Shown piece by piece: positions 45,910 to 54,095 of a DNA stretch of 64,000 bases (positions are counted from its first letter, which is position 1; each line of letters opens with the position of its first letter). The notes under the pieces are model-generated. The model did not search any database. It saw only the letters and a program-made list of their open reading frames with translations, and was not told the DNA's origin. The position numbers and the translations under genes were made by a program. The DNA is from Actinoallomurus soli. Its GTDB lineage: Bacteria; Actinomycetota; Actinomycetes; Streptosporangiales; Streptosporangiaceae. Location of the stretch: the NCBI RefSeq assembly GCF_024055715.1, contig NZ_JAMXMV010000001.1, forward strand, positions 1,178,001 to 1,242,000, in the 5' to 3' direction.

Positions 45910-47502
45910 TCACGCCCGGTGCCCGCTGCGGGGCTTGCGGAGCACGAACCGGTCCAGCTCCTGGTAGTCGGCGGAGCCGAGGTCGGCGCCGTAGTGCGTG
46001 ACGGTGATCTCGGTCTTGCCACCCGGGGCGTGCGGTTCAAAGTCGAACGCGGCGAAGCCGTACGGCCGCTGCAGGTCCCGGTACGCGGACCAGGGAGCCG
46101 GCTCCGTCGTCGTCTTGGACGCGCGCTGGGTGGTCGGGTCGCCGGGGCCGACGTCGTAGATCACGACGCCGTCGTGCGGCGAGTCGAACGCCGACCACGG
46201 CGTCGCGGAGGAGTGCCCGCCGCCACCGATGATCATGTGGACGGCGCCCTTGGTGGTGTCGATGACCGAGGCGTTGGTCTCCTGCGGCGCCGGCGTGAGC
46301 AGCGAACTGCCCGGCAGCACCCCCTTGACCGGGAACGTGCGCTCGAAGTGGTGCTCGTGCCCCGCCACGACGAGGTCCACGCCGTACTTGTCGAAGAGGG
46401 GCAGGAACTCCTGGCGGATGCCCAGGTCGGCGCCGTTGAAGTGCGCGGAGGACATCGCCACCTGGTGCATGCAGACGATGATCCAGTCGATGCCGGGGTC
46501 CTCCCTCGCCGCGCGGAGCGTCCGCTCCAGCCAGGCCTTCTGCGCGCCGTGGCTGTAGCCGCGGATGTAGGGGTCGTACCCCTTCGCCTTGTAGCCGGGA
46601 ACGTTGTCGCGCCGGTACGCGCTGAACGCGCCGTCCTGCAGGCACACGTCGTCGTTGTTGATGGAGATCACCCGGATCGGGCCGACCGTGAAGGCGTACC
46701 AGTTGCCGGCGAACTCCCGCGACCCGTTGCCCGGCAGGGTGAACCGGGTCTGGTACGACAGGTAGCCCTCCGGGCCGTTGCCGACCTCGTTCTCGTGGTT
46801 GCCCTGGCAGGGCATCCACGGACGGTTGCGCGCCGAGCGCTGGTTGTTGTTGAAGAAGGACTGCCACGTCTGCACGGGCGCGTCGCTGAGGTTCGCGTAG
46901 CACAGGTCGCCGTTGAGCAGGTGGAAGAGCGGGTCGAGGCGCTCCACGGCGTCGACGATGTAACCGGCGTTCGCCGTCGCCGGGCCGAGCCCCTTGCCGA
47001 CCTTGGCAGGGATCGCCTGATCACCGAAGCTCGTGAACCGGAAGCCCTTGGACCGGCCGTGCGGCGCCGTGCGGAACGACCCGCTCAGCGGCGCCGCGCC
47101 GCGGTGCGCCACCTCGTACTCGTACCGGGTGTCGGCGGCGAGCCGGGGCAGGACGGCGTGGTAGGTGAAGACGGTCTCTCCGGTGAGGGCCTCCGTGTAG
47201 ACCCGCTCCTCGGCCGGGATCTCCAACCCGAGCCCGTGGGCCGGCCTGCCGAGCCGGACCACCGGGCGGCGGACCCGCTGGGGCGCGGCCCAGGACACCG
47301 CCATCTCATGGGCGGCGTCCGCGCCGAACTGCAGGTGCAGTTGTTCCGGCGCGGGTGCTCCGGCCTCATCCGCCGTGGTCACCAGCGCGGCGGCGCTGCC
47401 GGCCCGGCCCAGGACGGGCGCGGCGACGGCCAGTCCGCCCAGCCCGCGTAGAACCTGCCGCCGGGCGACCTCGTTGGACGACTCGTTCGGGGACTCGGCC
47501 AT
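45910..47502 (-). CDS. Tat-exported metallophosphoesterase (purple acid phosphatase-like)
   Basis: 530 residues from ATG 47502 (AAGGAG upstream). A twin-arginine signal ARRQVLRGLGGLAVAAPVLG lies at about 15-35. A fibronectin-like purple-phosphatase N domain follows (LQFGADAAHEMAVSWAAPQ). The calcineurin-like metal site has FTSFGDQ, LLNGDLCYAN, MPCQGNHENEVG, VCMHQVAMSS and VVAGHEHHFERT. It would release phosphate from organic esters outside the cell. No Pho-box-like direct repeats are obvious upstream. Confidence 0.92.
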   Translation of the reverse strand: MAESPNESSNEVARRQVLRGLGGLAVAAPVLGRAGSAAALVTTADEAGAPAPEQLHLQFGADAAHEMAVSWAAPQRVRRPVVRLGRPAHGLGLEIPAEERVYTEALTGETVFTYHAVLPRLAADTRYEYEVAHRGAAPLSGSFRTAPHGRSKGFRFTSFGDQAIPAKVGKGLGPATANAGYIVDAVERLDPLFHLLNGDLCYANLSDAPVQTWQSFFNNNQRSARNRPWMPCQGNHENEVGNGPEGYLSYQTRFTLPGNGSREFAGNWYAFTVGPIRVISINNDDVCLQDGAFSAYRRDNVPGYKAKGYDPYIRGYSHGAQKAWLERTLRAAREDPGIDWIIVCMHQVAMSSAHFNGADLGIRQEFLPLFDKYGVDLVVAGHEHHFERTFPVKGVLPGSSLLTPAPQETNASVIDTTKGAVHMIIGGGGHSSATPWSAFDSPHDGVVIYDVGPGDPTTQRASKTTTEPAPWSAYRDLQRPYGFAAFDFEPHAPGGKTEITVTHYGADLGSADYQELDRFVLRKPRSGHRA

Positions 47503-47909
47503 CAGCACTCCTTGTCATTCGATACCGGGAGCACGATCGCCGTCGCCGGTGATCGACGAGTGAACCGACCCTCTCGAGTACGTGAACAGTGTGCCGATCG
47601 CGCGGTGAAAGAGGGCGGTGAACAGGTCATTCGCACGCCAGGCGCGGGCGAATCCGCCTGGCATGCGGTCCGCCCGCGATCGCCGCCGCTTCGACTCCTT
47701 CGCCGGCGCGAGTGCGCCGGCCGCCGGTCGCGACCACCCCGCCCTCTCGATCATGAAGTCCGCTTCACCCAGCCCCGGTGACCGACTGGGCTATTCGACC
47801 GAGATTCGGGTACAAGCCCGGCGTCCATGCCCCCCATCCGTCGGCACGTGGTCAGCCCCCGTCGTTCCACCGGTGCCGGTCGCCGGCCGACGCAGTCGTT
47901 GGAGTAACG
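47503..47909. other. Gap between phosphoesterase and small membrane protein genes
   Basis: 407 bases with no convincing gene. Two hairpins are present: GCCAGGCG-N10-CGCCTGGC (47637-47662) and GCCGGCGC-GAGT-GCGCCGGC (47702-47721). They may mark the end of an untranslated leader or an RNA element, but no conserved RNA family was recognised. It holds promoters for both divergent genes. Confidence 0.45.
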
Positions 47910-48107
47910 ATGAGAATCACCTCGGTCGTCGTCATCTTGTGGCTCATCATCGGTGCCATCGCCGCCGGGCAACGCCACTACTACAACCACGGTCCGAAGA
48001 ACTGCTCCCAGGCGGGCACGGTCCTGGTCACGATCGTCGCCGGCCCCCTCAACTACATGGGAGTGAACCCGAAGATCTCCTGCAAGACGCCCGAGCCCAG
48101 CAAGTGA
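47910..48107 (+). CDS. Small membrane protein, uncharacterised actinobacterial type
   Basis: 65 residues, with GGAG 5 bases before the ATG. One N-terminal helix (3-20, ITSVVVILWLIIGAIAAGQ) is followed by a short outside segment with two Cys (KNCSQAG, KISCKTP) around a second weak hydrophobic stretch TVLVTIVAGPLNYMGV. I recall similar short proteins with the GAIAAGQR and VAGPLNY motifs in actinomycete genomes, with no known function. Confidence 0.75.
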   Translation: MRITSVVVILWLIIGAIAAGQRHYYNHGPKNCSQAGTVLVTIVAGPLNYMGVNPKISCKTPEPSK

Positions 48108-48314
48108 CGGACGTCGCGGGGAGCCGCCTCGTCGGGCGGCCCTGACGAGGCGGTACCGGCCCGATACGCCGGGCGCGGAGGCGGTGGCCGAGCATCCGGA
48201 GCCGGGCCGGGCGCGGCGCCCGCCCCGGGCCGGCGAGCCCGTCGGCGGCCGAGGCGAGGACCAGGGGCCTGTCGCGCGCGATTCCGGAGCCCCGTGGGCG
48301 GCGTCGCGTGAGGA

Positions 48315-48947
48315 TCAGCCGGACGTACGCGGGTCCCGGTCGGCGAGGGCGGTGAAGATGCCGACGCACTCGGTGACGACCTCCTCCTCGCTCATCGGGA
48401 GGGCGCCGGCCAGCCAGGCGGTCAGCGTCTGCGCGAGTCCGCCGACGAGGAACTGCGCGATGAGCTCGAGCCGGGGACCGTCGGGGATGCCGTAGGACCG
48501 GCGGGCCTGTCCGCCGAGGAGCCGCGCGAAGAACCTGGAGGACTCGAGGCGCCGCCTCGCGAGCAGGGGATCCGTCAGGGTCACGGAGAACAGCACCCGT
48601 CCGTGCCGCGGATCTCCGGCCACCGCGCGGACGAGCTGCTCGATCCCGGCTCGGATCTTGGCCTCGGGTCGCGCCCCGGCGGCCTCGACCGCGGCCAGGG
48701 TGGTGGCGGCGATGCTCTGCGCGACGTGCTCGTGGACGGCCGCCACCAGTTCGTCGCGGTCGGCGAAGCTCTCGTAGAAGTAGCGCGGGGTCAGCCCCGC
48801 CCGCCGGCACACCCGGCGCACGGTGAGCTGGTCCTCCTCGGCACCGCCCAGCAGGTCGAGCGCCGCCTCGATCAGCTGCGCCCGGCGCTCGGCCCGGCGA
48901 TCGGCGCCGGTCATCCCGCCGTAGACCCGCATCTCCGAACCGGTCAT
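48315..48947 (-). CDS. TetR/AcrR family regulator
   Basis: 210 residues from ATG 48947; ATG 48932 is equally possible. The N-terminus RVYGGMTGADRRAERRAQLIEAALDLLG is typical of an actinobacterial TetR group. Recognition-helix region RRVCRRAGLTPRYFYESFADRDEL follows, then an all-helical ligand domain. It is divergent from the MpaB-like oxygenase gene with an 89-base gap, so it likely represses it. The gap contains CTGATCTGAAAACAACTG-type AT-rich sequence but no long perfect palindrome. Confidence 0.87.
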   Translation of the reverse strand: MTGSEMRVYGGMTGADRRAERRAQLIEAALDLLGGAEEDQLTVRRVCRRAGLTPRYFYESFADRDELVAAVHEHVAQSIAATTLAAVEAAGARPEAKIRAGIEQLVRAVAGDPRHGRVLFSVTLTDPLLARRRLESSRFFARLLGGQARRSYGIPDGPRLELIAQFLVGGLAQTLTAWLAGALPMSEEEVVTECVGIFTALADRDPRTSG

Positions 48948-49036
48948 GCGGCCATCTTGACAGGTCGCCCGAGTCGGAGTCTGATCTGAAAACAACTGTT
49001 GCCAGATCGCGTAGCCGGATCGCCGGAGGAGTGTCC

Positions 49037-49858
49037 ATGGCCACCACCGAACCCGTTCCGTTCGATGGCGAGGCGATCGTCGGGGCGGCGCTCCTGGCGG
49101 GCGGGGCCAATGTGATCATGCAGCTGGCCCGGCCCGGCGTCGGGTACGGCGTGATCGAGAGCCGTGTGGAGAGCGGGCAACTGCACCGCCATCCGATCAA
49201 ACGCGCACGGACGACCTTCAGCTACCTCGCCGTCGCACTCCTCGGCGACCCGGACGACAAGACCGCCTACCGCAAGGCCGTGAACAAGGCCCACGCGCAG
49301 GTGCGCTCCGGCCCTTCCAGCCCGGTGTCCTACAACGCCTTCGACCCCGCCCTGCAGCTCTGGGTCGCGGCCTGTCTCTATCGGGGGCTCGAGGACACCT
49401 ACGAGGCGTTCATCGGCCCGCTGACGCCCGCCGTACGGGACCGGCTCTACCGTTCATCGGCGACTCTGGGCACCACCCTGCAGGTGCGGCCCCGGGACTG
49501 GCCCGCCGACCGTGAGGCGTTCGAGAAGTACTGGCGTGAGGAGTTGCGGCACGTCTCGATCGACGACCCGGTACGCCGTCATCTGCTGGCGCTGGCCGAC
49601 CTCCGGTTTCTGCCCCGGCCGGTCAGCGCGCTCCTGGGAGGGTTCAACCGGTTCGTCACGACGGGGTTCCTGCCGCCGGAGTTCCGTGCGCCCATGGGCC
49701 TGCCGTGGAACGCACGGGACCAGCGCCGGTTCGACCGGCTCATCGCCGTCCTCCGGGTGCTGACCCGCCTCCAGCCCGTCGCGCTCCGCCGGTTCCCCTT
49801 CAACGTCCTGCTGTGGGACGTGCGCCGCCGCGTCCGCACCGGCCGCCCCCTGGTGTGA
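49037..49858 (+). CDS. MpaB-like oxygenase (DUF2236 family)
   Basis: 273 residues, with GGAGGA 6 bases before ATG 49037. Family motifs: AGGANVIMQLARPGVGYGV, RTTFSYLAVALLGDPDD, VNKAHAQVR (the His expected to bind heme), YNAFDPALQLWVAACLYRG and YWREELRHVSIDDPVRRHL. Relatives include rubber oxygenase Lcp and mycophenolate pathway MpaB, heme-b enzymes cleaving C=C bonds. The substrate is unknown; the TetR neighbour suggests induction by a hydrophobic compound. Confidence 0.85.
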   Translation: MATTEPVPFDGEAIVGAALLAGGANVIMQLARPGVGYGVIESRVESGQLHRHPIKRARTTFSYLAVALLGDPDDKTAYRKAVNKAHAQVRSGPSSPVSYNAFDPALQLWVAACLYRGLEDTYEAFIGPLTPAVRDRLYRSSATLGTTLQVRPRDWPADREAFEKYWREELRHVSIDDPVRRHLLALADLRFLPRPVSALLGGFNRFVTTGFLPPEFRAPMGLPWNARDQRRFDRLIAVLRVLTRLQPVALRRFPFNVLLWDVRRRVRTGRPLV

Positions 49859-49933
49859 CCGGGCGCCCGGACCGGTCCCGGCACGGTCACCGGCCGGATA
49901 CGGTCGCGCGGTCGCCGGCCCGACGGCCCCGGA

Positions 49934-50305
49934 TCACGCGGGGCGCGCGGTCTGGATCTCGTCGATGTGCCCCTCCACCCAGTCGCGGAGCCCGGCCAGC
50001 GGCGCCGCGACGCTCCGGCCGAGCCGTGTGAGCGAGTACTCGACGTGCAGCGGGACCGCGGGGTAGATGGTCCGGTCGACGAACCCCATCTCCTCCAGCC
50101 GGCGCAGCGTGTTGGTCAGGACCTTCGGGCTGACACCCTCCAGGCGGCGCTGCAGCGCGCCGAACCGCTGCGGGCCCTCTTCCATCGCCCCGATGGCGAG
50201 CGCGGACCACTTGCTCGCCAGCAGGTCGAGCACGTCGCGGCAGGGGCACTGTGCCGCGTACACGTCGTGCCGGTCGTGCCGGCCCGTCGTACAGGTCGTG
50301 GTCAT
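49934..50305 (-). CDS. HxlR family transcriptional regulator (redox type)
   Basis: 123 residues from ATG 50305 (GGGGA upstream); an ATG at 50332 is open but has no spaced site. The winged helix reads CRDVLDLLASKWSALAIGAMEEGPQRFGALQRRLEGVSPKVLTNTLRRLEEMGFV in pieces. The N-terminal CPCRDVL cysteines match the sensor Cys of YodB/HypR-type HxlR proteins that detect quinones and hypochlorite. It is divergent from a quinone-reductase-like gene, with a clean palindrome between them. Confidence 0.9.
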   Translation of the reverse strand: MTTTCTTGRHDRHDVYAAQCPCRDVLDLLASKWSALAIGAMEEGPQRFGALQRRLEGVSPKVLTNTLRRLEEMGFVDRTIYPAVPLHVEYSLTRLGRSVAAPLAGLRDWVEGHIDEIQTARPA

Positions 50306-50345
50306 CGCGATCGTCCCCGTCTGTTCGGACATCCCTCAGTGCCCG

Positions 50346-50364
50346 TACTTCCCAAAGGGAAGTA
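50346..50364. promoter_or_regulatory. HxlR operator candidate TACTTCCC-AAA-GGGAAGTA
   Basis: A perfect 8-base inverted repeat with a 3-base spacer lies between the HxlR gene and the divergent oxidoreductase gene. HxlR/YodB operators commonly have TACT...AGTA ends with this spacing. It lies 41 bases upstream of the preferred HxlR start. Confidence 0.75.
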
Positions 50365-50526
50365 GAAGCTCTTGCAGGTTACTACCCGCCGTTGAGTACG
50401 TTGTGGCTCTGCCTCCGGCCGACACCGGTCACGCGCGCGGCCGGCCGGCCGGAGGCCGAGACCTCGTACGGATCAGCGCCCGGCCGGTGTCGCACACCGG
50501 CCGCGTCAGGAGAGCCGGGAACACCG

Positions 50527-51561
50527 ATGAGCGAGACGCAAGACACCAGCATGCCCGCGGTCGCCTACCGCAAGAACCTGCCGATCGAGGACGACGCGAG
50601 CCTGCTCGACGTCGAACTCCCGGTGCCCCGGCCCGGCCCGCGCGACCTGCTGGTCCGCGTGGAGGCCGTCGCGGTCAACCCCGTGGACTACAAGGTCCGC
50701 CGGAACACCGACCCGGGCGGCGAGCCCAAGGTGCTCGGCTGGGACGCCGCGGGCACGGTCGTCGCGGTGGGTGACGAGGTGCGGCTGTTCGCCGTCGGCG
50801 ACGAGGTCTACTACGCCGGCGCGATCGACCGGCCGGGCACGAACTCCCGCTTCCACACGGTGGACGAGCGCATCGTCGCCCGCAAGCCGGCCACGCTGTC
50901 CTTCACCGAGGCGGCGGCGCTGCCGTTGACCTCGCTCACCGCGTGGGAGGGACTGTTCGAGGGGCTGGGCCTGCGCGAGGGCCCGCTGGAGAGGACCGGG
51001 ACGCTCCTGGTGACGGCGGCGGCCGGCGGCGTCGGCGCGATGGTCGCGCAGCTCGCGCGCGCCCTCACCAGCCTGACGGTCGTCGGCACGGCCTCGCGGC
51101 CGGAGACCGTGGAGTTCGCCCGCCGGATGGGCGTGACGCACGTGGTCGACCACCACCGCCCGCTGCCGCAGCAGGTGGCCGAGGTGGCACCCGGCGGGGT
51201 GGACCACATCTTCAGCACCGCCGGCACCGACCGGAACCTCGCCGCCTACGCCGACATGCTCAAGCCGTTCGGCCGGCTCCTCGCCATCGACGACTTCGGG
51301 CCCGTGGAGATCGGGGTGCTGAAGTCCAAGAGCATCTCGTTCCACTGGGAGCTCATGTTCACCCGCTCGCTGTACCAGACCCCCGACATCGCGGTGCAGC
51401 ACCACATCCTCACCCAGGTCGCCCGGCTCGTGGACGCCGGCATCCTCCGCACCACCGCCACGCGCGACCTCGGCCCGGTCAACGCCGCGAACCTGCGCGA
51501 GGCACACCGCATCCTGGAATCCGGCACGGCCATCGGCAAGATCACCCTCACCGGCTTCTGA
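50527..51561 (+). CDS. Medium-chain reductase (zinc-free quinone oxidoreductase type)
   Basis: 344 residues from ATG 50527. MDR N-terminal catalytic domain: VRVEAVAVNPVDYKVR, LGWDAAGTVVAVG. NADPH Rossmann motif: LLVTAAAGGVGAMVAQLARAL. Then LLAIDDFGPVEIGVLKSKSISFHWELMFTR in pieces. The catalytic zinc Cys/His set is absent, as in quinone reductases of the YogA/ZADH branch. It would reduce quinones or reactive carbonyls. Divergence from a Cys-bearing HxlR regulator supports induction by electrophiles. Confidence 0.9.
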   Translation: MSETQDTSMPAVAYRKNLPIEDDASLLDVELPVPRPGPRDLLVRVEAVAVNPVDYKVRRNTDPGGEPKVLGWDAAGTVVAVGDEVRLFAVGDEVYYAGAIDRPGTNSRFHTVDERIVARKPATLSFTEAAALPLTSLTAWEGLFEGLGLREGPLERTGTLLVTAAAGGVGAMVAQLARALTSLTVVGTASRPETVEFARRMGVTHVVDHHRPLPQQVAEVAPGGVDHIFSTAGTDRNLAAYADMLKPFGRLLAIDDFGPVEIGVLKSKSISFHWELMFTRSLYQTPDIAVQHHILTQVARLVDAGILRTTATRDLGPVNAANLREAHRILESGTAIGKITLTGF

Positions 51562-51563
51562 TC

Positions 51564-51586
51564 CGGCCGGCGACGCGGCCCGGCCG
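51564..51586. terminator. Possible bidirectional terminator
   Basis: CGGCCGG-N9-CCGGCCG lies a few bases past the oxidoreductase stop, before the convergent glycosyltransferase gene. It is short and GC-only. Confidence 0.35.
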
Positions 51587-51674
51587 TCGCGGGCGTCACG
51601 CCCCACCGGAGGCGTGCGGCCGGGGCCCGCGTCCCTCTACGGTTCCACCCCGCGCGGCCCGTACGGGGAGGCGG

Positions 51675-52739
51675 TCAGGGCGCGGGAAGGACCTCCAGCT
51701 CGCGCAGCACCTCGGCCGGGGTCGGCAGTGAGGCGCTCTCCTCGGCGAGGAGCCGCGCCCGCTCGGCGTACCGCGGGTCCGACAGGATCTCCCGGCAGGC
51801 CGCGCCGATGAGCTCGCCCGGGTCCGGCCGTTGCCCGTCCACCATGAGGGCGGAGCCGAAGCCGCACAGGGACTCGGCGACGTTCGCGCTCATGCGCTTG
51901 TCGGGAATGATCATCTGAGGCACGCCCGCGTTCATCATCGTCGCGACGGTCGTCGCGCCGCCGTGGTGGACGGCCAGGTCGCAGGTGGGAGCGACCACGT
52001 CCAGGGGGATCCAGCCGACGCGGACGTCACCGAGCTCCGCGCCGAGCCGCTCGGCGGCCTCGGGGAGCGCCGCGACCAGCACCTCGGCCCCCGCCCCGGT
52101 CAGCTCGTCCACCAGCCTCCGCAGGGGAGTGCCGAGGGTGTCGAGCACGAGGTTGCGGGTTCCGGCGGTGATCAGCACGCGGGGGCGGCCGTCGGGACGG
52201 GTGTACACCCAGGGCTCGAGACGACGCTGACGTACCCGGGGGACCCAGCGCATCGACCGCGCGGCGGGCGAGCCCGGCGGCCGGAGGGACGGCGGGCAGA
52301 GGTTGATGAACATGCCGGGTCCCGGCAGCTCGCCCAGCCCCAGGCGCTCCAGCTCCGGCTGAAGCATCTCCTCCGCCGTACGGTCGCGGTCCGCCATCGA
52401 GGCGACGTGCCAGACCTGACGCGCGTACGGCACCTTGATCCGGGCGGCGAACACCCTGGGGACGTGGGACAGGCCGCCGACGACCAGATCGGGGGTCCAG
52501 ACCTCCGCCAGATCCAGGAGGGCGTCGAGCCGGTCGGTGGCGGTCATGCCGTCCTGCCCGTACCGCATGCGGTCGGGAGTGATGCAGACGGCGGGAAGGC
52601 CGACGGACTCGGCGGCCTCCATGAGCGGCTCGTCGGCGGCGAGGAGGACCTCGTGCCCGGCGTTCCGCGCCGCCGAGCCGAGGGGGGTGACGGCGAAGAC
52701 GATCGCCTGGCTGCCGCCGACGGTGAACAGGATCTTCAT
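51675..52739 (-). CDS. Glycosyltransferase, EryCIII/DesVII-like GT1 family
   Basis: 354 residues, GT-B fold. The N-lobe opens MKILFTVGGSQAIVFAVTPLGSAARNAGHEV. The C-lobe nucleotide-sugar site is VGWIPLDVVAPTCDLAVHHGGATT then AGVPQMIIPDKRMSANVAESL. It transfers a TDP-deoxysugar to a natural-product or lipid acceptor. It is shorter than the usual 400-420 residues of antibiotic glycosyltransferases, mainly in the acceptor lobe. It is last in a five-gene operon with a close relative at its head. No P450-like activator gene (DesVIII type) is present. Confidence 0.9.
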   Translation of the reverse strand: MKILFTVGGSQAIVFAVTPLGSAARNAGHEVLLAADEPLMEAAESVGLPAVCITPDRMRYGQDGMTATDRLDALLDLAEVWTPDLVVGGLSHVPRVFAARIKVPYARQVWHVASMADRDRTAEEMLQPELERLGLGELPGPGMFINLCPPSLRPPGSPAARSMRWVPRVRQRRLEPWVYTRPDGRPRVLITAGTRNLVLDTLGTPLRRLVDELTGAGAEVLVAALPEAAERLGAELGDVRVGWIPLDVVAPTCDLAVHHGGATTVATMMNAGVPQMIIPDKRMSANVAESLCGFGSALMVDGQRPDPGELIGAACREILSDPRYAERARLLAEESASLPTPAEVLRELEVLPAP

Positions 52740-52787
52740 GGAGGTTTGCTTCTTCCCGTGAGACGACGGTGGAACGCCGCGGCAGAC

Positions 52788-53405
52788 TCAGGTGGGGATC
52801 GGAGGGCGGGTACGGCTTCGCTTGAGCTCGAAGAAGCCGTCGATCCCGGCCACGGCCAGGACGCCGTCCCAGAGCCTCACCGCGTCCTCGCCGTGCGGGG
52901 TCGGCGACACCACCGGGCCGAAGAAGGCCGCGTTCCCCACCGCGATGATGGGGGTGCCCACCTCGGTGCCGACCCGGTCGACGCCGTCCTTGTGCGAGGC
53001 CCGCAGCGCGTCGTCGAACTCGTCGGACCAGGCCGCTCCGGCCAGGGCGGGGTCGAGGCCCGCGGCGACCAGCGCCGCCTCGTAGGTGGACCGTTCTCTG
53101 GGCGCCTCTTCGTGATGGAACCGGACGCCGAATTCGGTGTACAGCCCTCCCAGCACCTGGGAGCCGTACTTCTGCTCGGCGGCGATGCAGATCCGCACCG
53201 CCTCCAGCCTCATCGCCTGCCCCTTCCGCTGCCGCTCGGACAGGTCGGCGCGGCCCTCATTGAGCATCGTCAGGCTCATCACGTGCCAGCGCGGCTCCAC
53301 GGGCCGCAGCTTCGCCACCTCGAGGATCCATCGAGAGGTGAGCCACGCCCAGGGGCAGGCCGGGTCGAACCAGAAGTCCACCGGGATACGGGCGTCTTGC
53401 GACAA
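52788..53405 (-). CDS. DsbA-family protein (mycothiol-dependent reductase-like)
   Basis: 205 residues with a TTG start and GAGGAGG 6 bases ahead. Thioredoxin-like fold with an inserted helical domain. The N-terminal motif is DFWFDPACPWAWLTSRWILEV, similar to M. tuberculosis Rv2466c (mycothiol-dependent nitroreductase), but the second Cys is Ala, leaving CPWA with one Cys. GTPIIAVGNAAFFGPVVSP carries the cis-Pro. It probably acts on mixed disulfides with mycothiol. Its place inside a deoxysugar operon is unexpected. Confidence 0.85.
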   Translation of the reverse strand: MSQDARIPVDFWFDPACPWAWLTSRWILEVAKLRPVEPRWHVMSLTMLNEGRADLSERQRKGQAMRLEAVRICIAAEQKYGSQVLGGLYTEFGVRFHHEEAPRERSTYEAALVAAGLDPALAGAAWSDEFDDALRASHKDGVDRVGTEVGTPIIAVGNAAFFGPVVSPTPHGEDAVRLWDGVLAVAGIDGFFELKRSRTRPPIPT

Positions 53406-53455
53406 TGTCGGCCTCCTCGCCGGAACTTCGAACTCGTGGCGTGCTCAGCGCCCGC

Positions 53456-54079
53456 CTACGACGACTCCCCGACGACGTGCGTGTCCGGCAGGGAGAGCGG
53501 GCGCGTCGGGCACTGCTGGTAGGTGGGCAGGAGGCCGGCTTCCGCGGCCTGGGCGAGGGTGGGAGCGGCGGCGTCCTTGACCGAGCGGATCGGGGGTTCG
53601 GCCAGGTCCCAGGGCAGGGCCAGGTCCGGGTCGAGCGCGTCGAGCTCGATCATGGTGCCCGGCACGTACTCGGTGGAGCACAGGTAGCACATGCAGGTGT
53701 CGTCGGTGAGGGCCAGGAAGGCGTGGCCGAACCCGTCGGGCAGGTACACCGCCGTCCCGGTCTCGGGGCTCTGGTAGGTGACGTCGTAGTGGCCGAAGGT
53801 GGGTGAGCCCGCGCGGATGTCCACGACGATGTCCAGGGCGCGTCCCCGCACGCACGTGATGAACTTCGCCTGGCCCGGCGGAACGGTGGTGCCGTGTATG
53901 CCCCGCAGGGTGTTCCGCCTGGACACCGAGTAGTTGACCTGCCGGACCTCGAAGTGCCGGCCGGTGGCGGCCAGCAGGGCGCCGGCGCGTACCGACTCGA
54001 AGAAGCGGCCCCGCGTGTCCGTGATGGGTTCGGGTTCGATCCGGTACGCGCCCGGGACCGTCATCGCCGTGATCAGCAC
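53456..54079 (-). CDS. dTDP-4-keto-6-deoxyhexose 3,5- or 5-epimerase (RmlC family)
   Basis: 207 residues from GTG 54079 (GGAG 6 bases upstream); ATG 54064 is possible. RmlC motifs: DTRGRFFES, QVNYSVSRRNTLRGIHG (catalytic His), KFITCVRGRALDIVVDIR, VYLPDGFGHAFLAL, CMCYLCSTEY (catalytic Tyr region) and IELDALDPDLALPW. It inverts C3 and/or C5 of a TDP-4-keto sugar to give L-configured sugars. It lies 16 bases after the methyltransferase gene. Confidence 0.92.
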   Translation of the reverse strand: MLITAMTVPGAYRIEPEPITDTRGRFFESVRAGALLAATGRHFEVRQVNYSVSRRNTLRGIHGTTVPPGQAKFITCVRGRALDIVVDIRAGSPTFGHYDVTYQSPETGTAVYLPDGFGHAFLALTDDTCMCYLCSTEYVPGTMIELDALDPDLALPWDLAEPPIRSVKDAAAPTLAQAAEAGLLPTYQQCPTRPLSLPDTHVVGESS

Positions 54080-54095
54080 CGTCTGCTCCGTCGCA

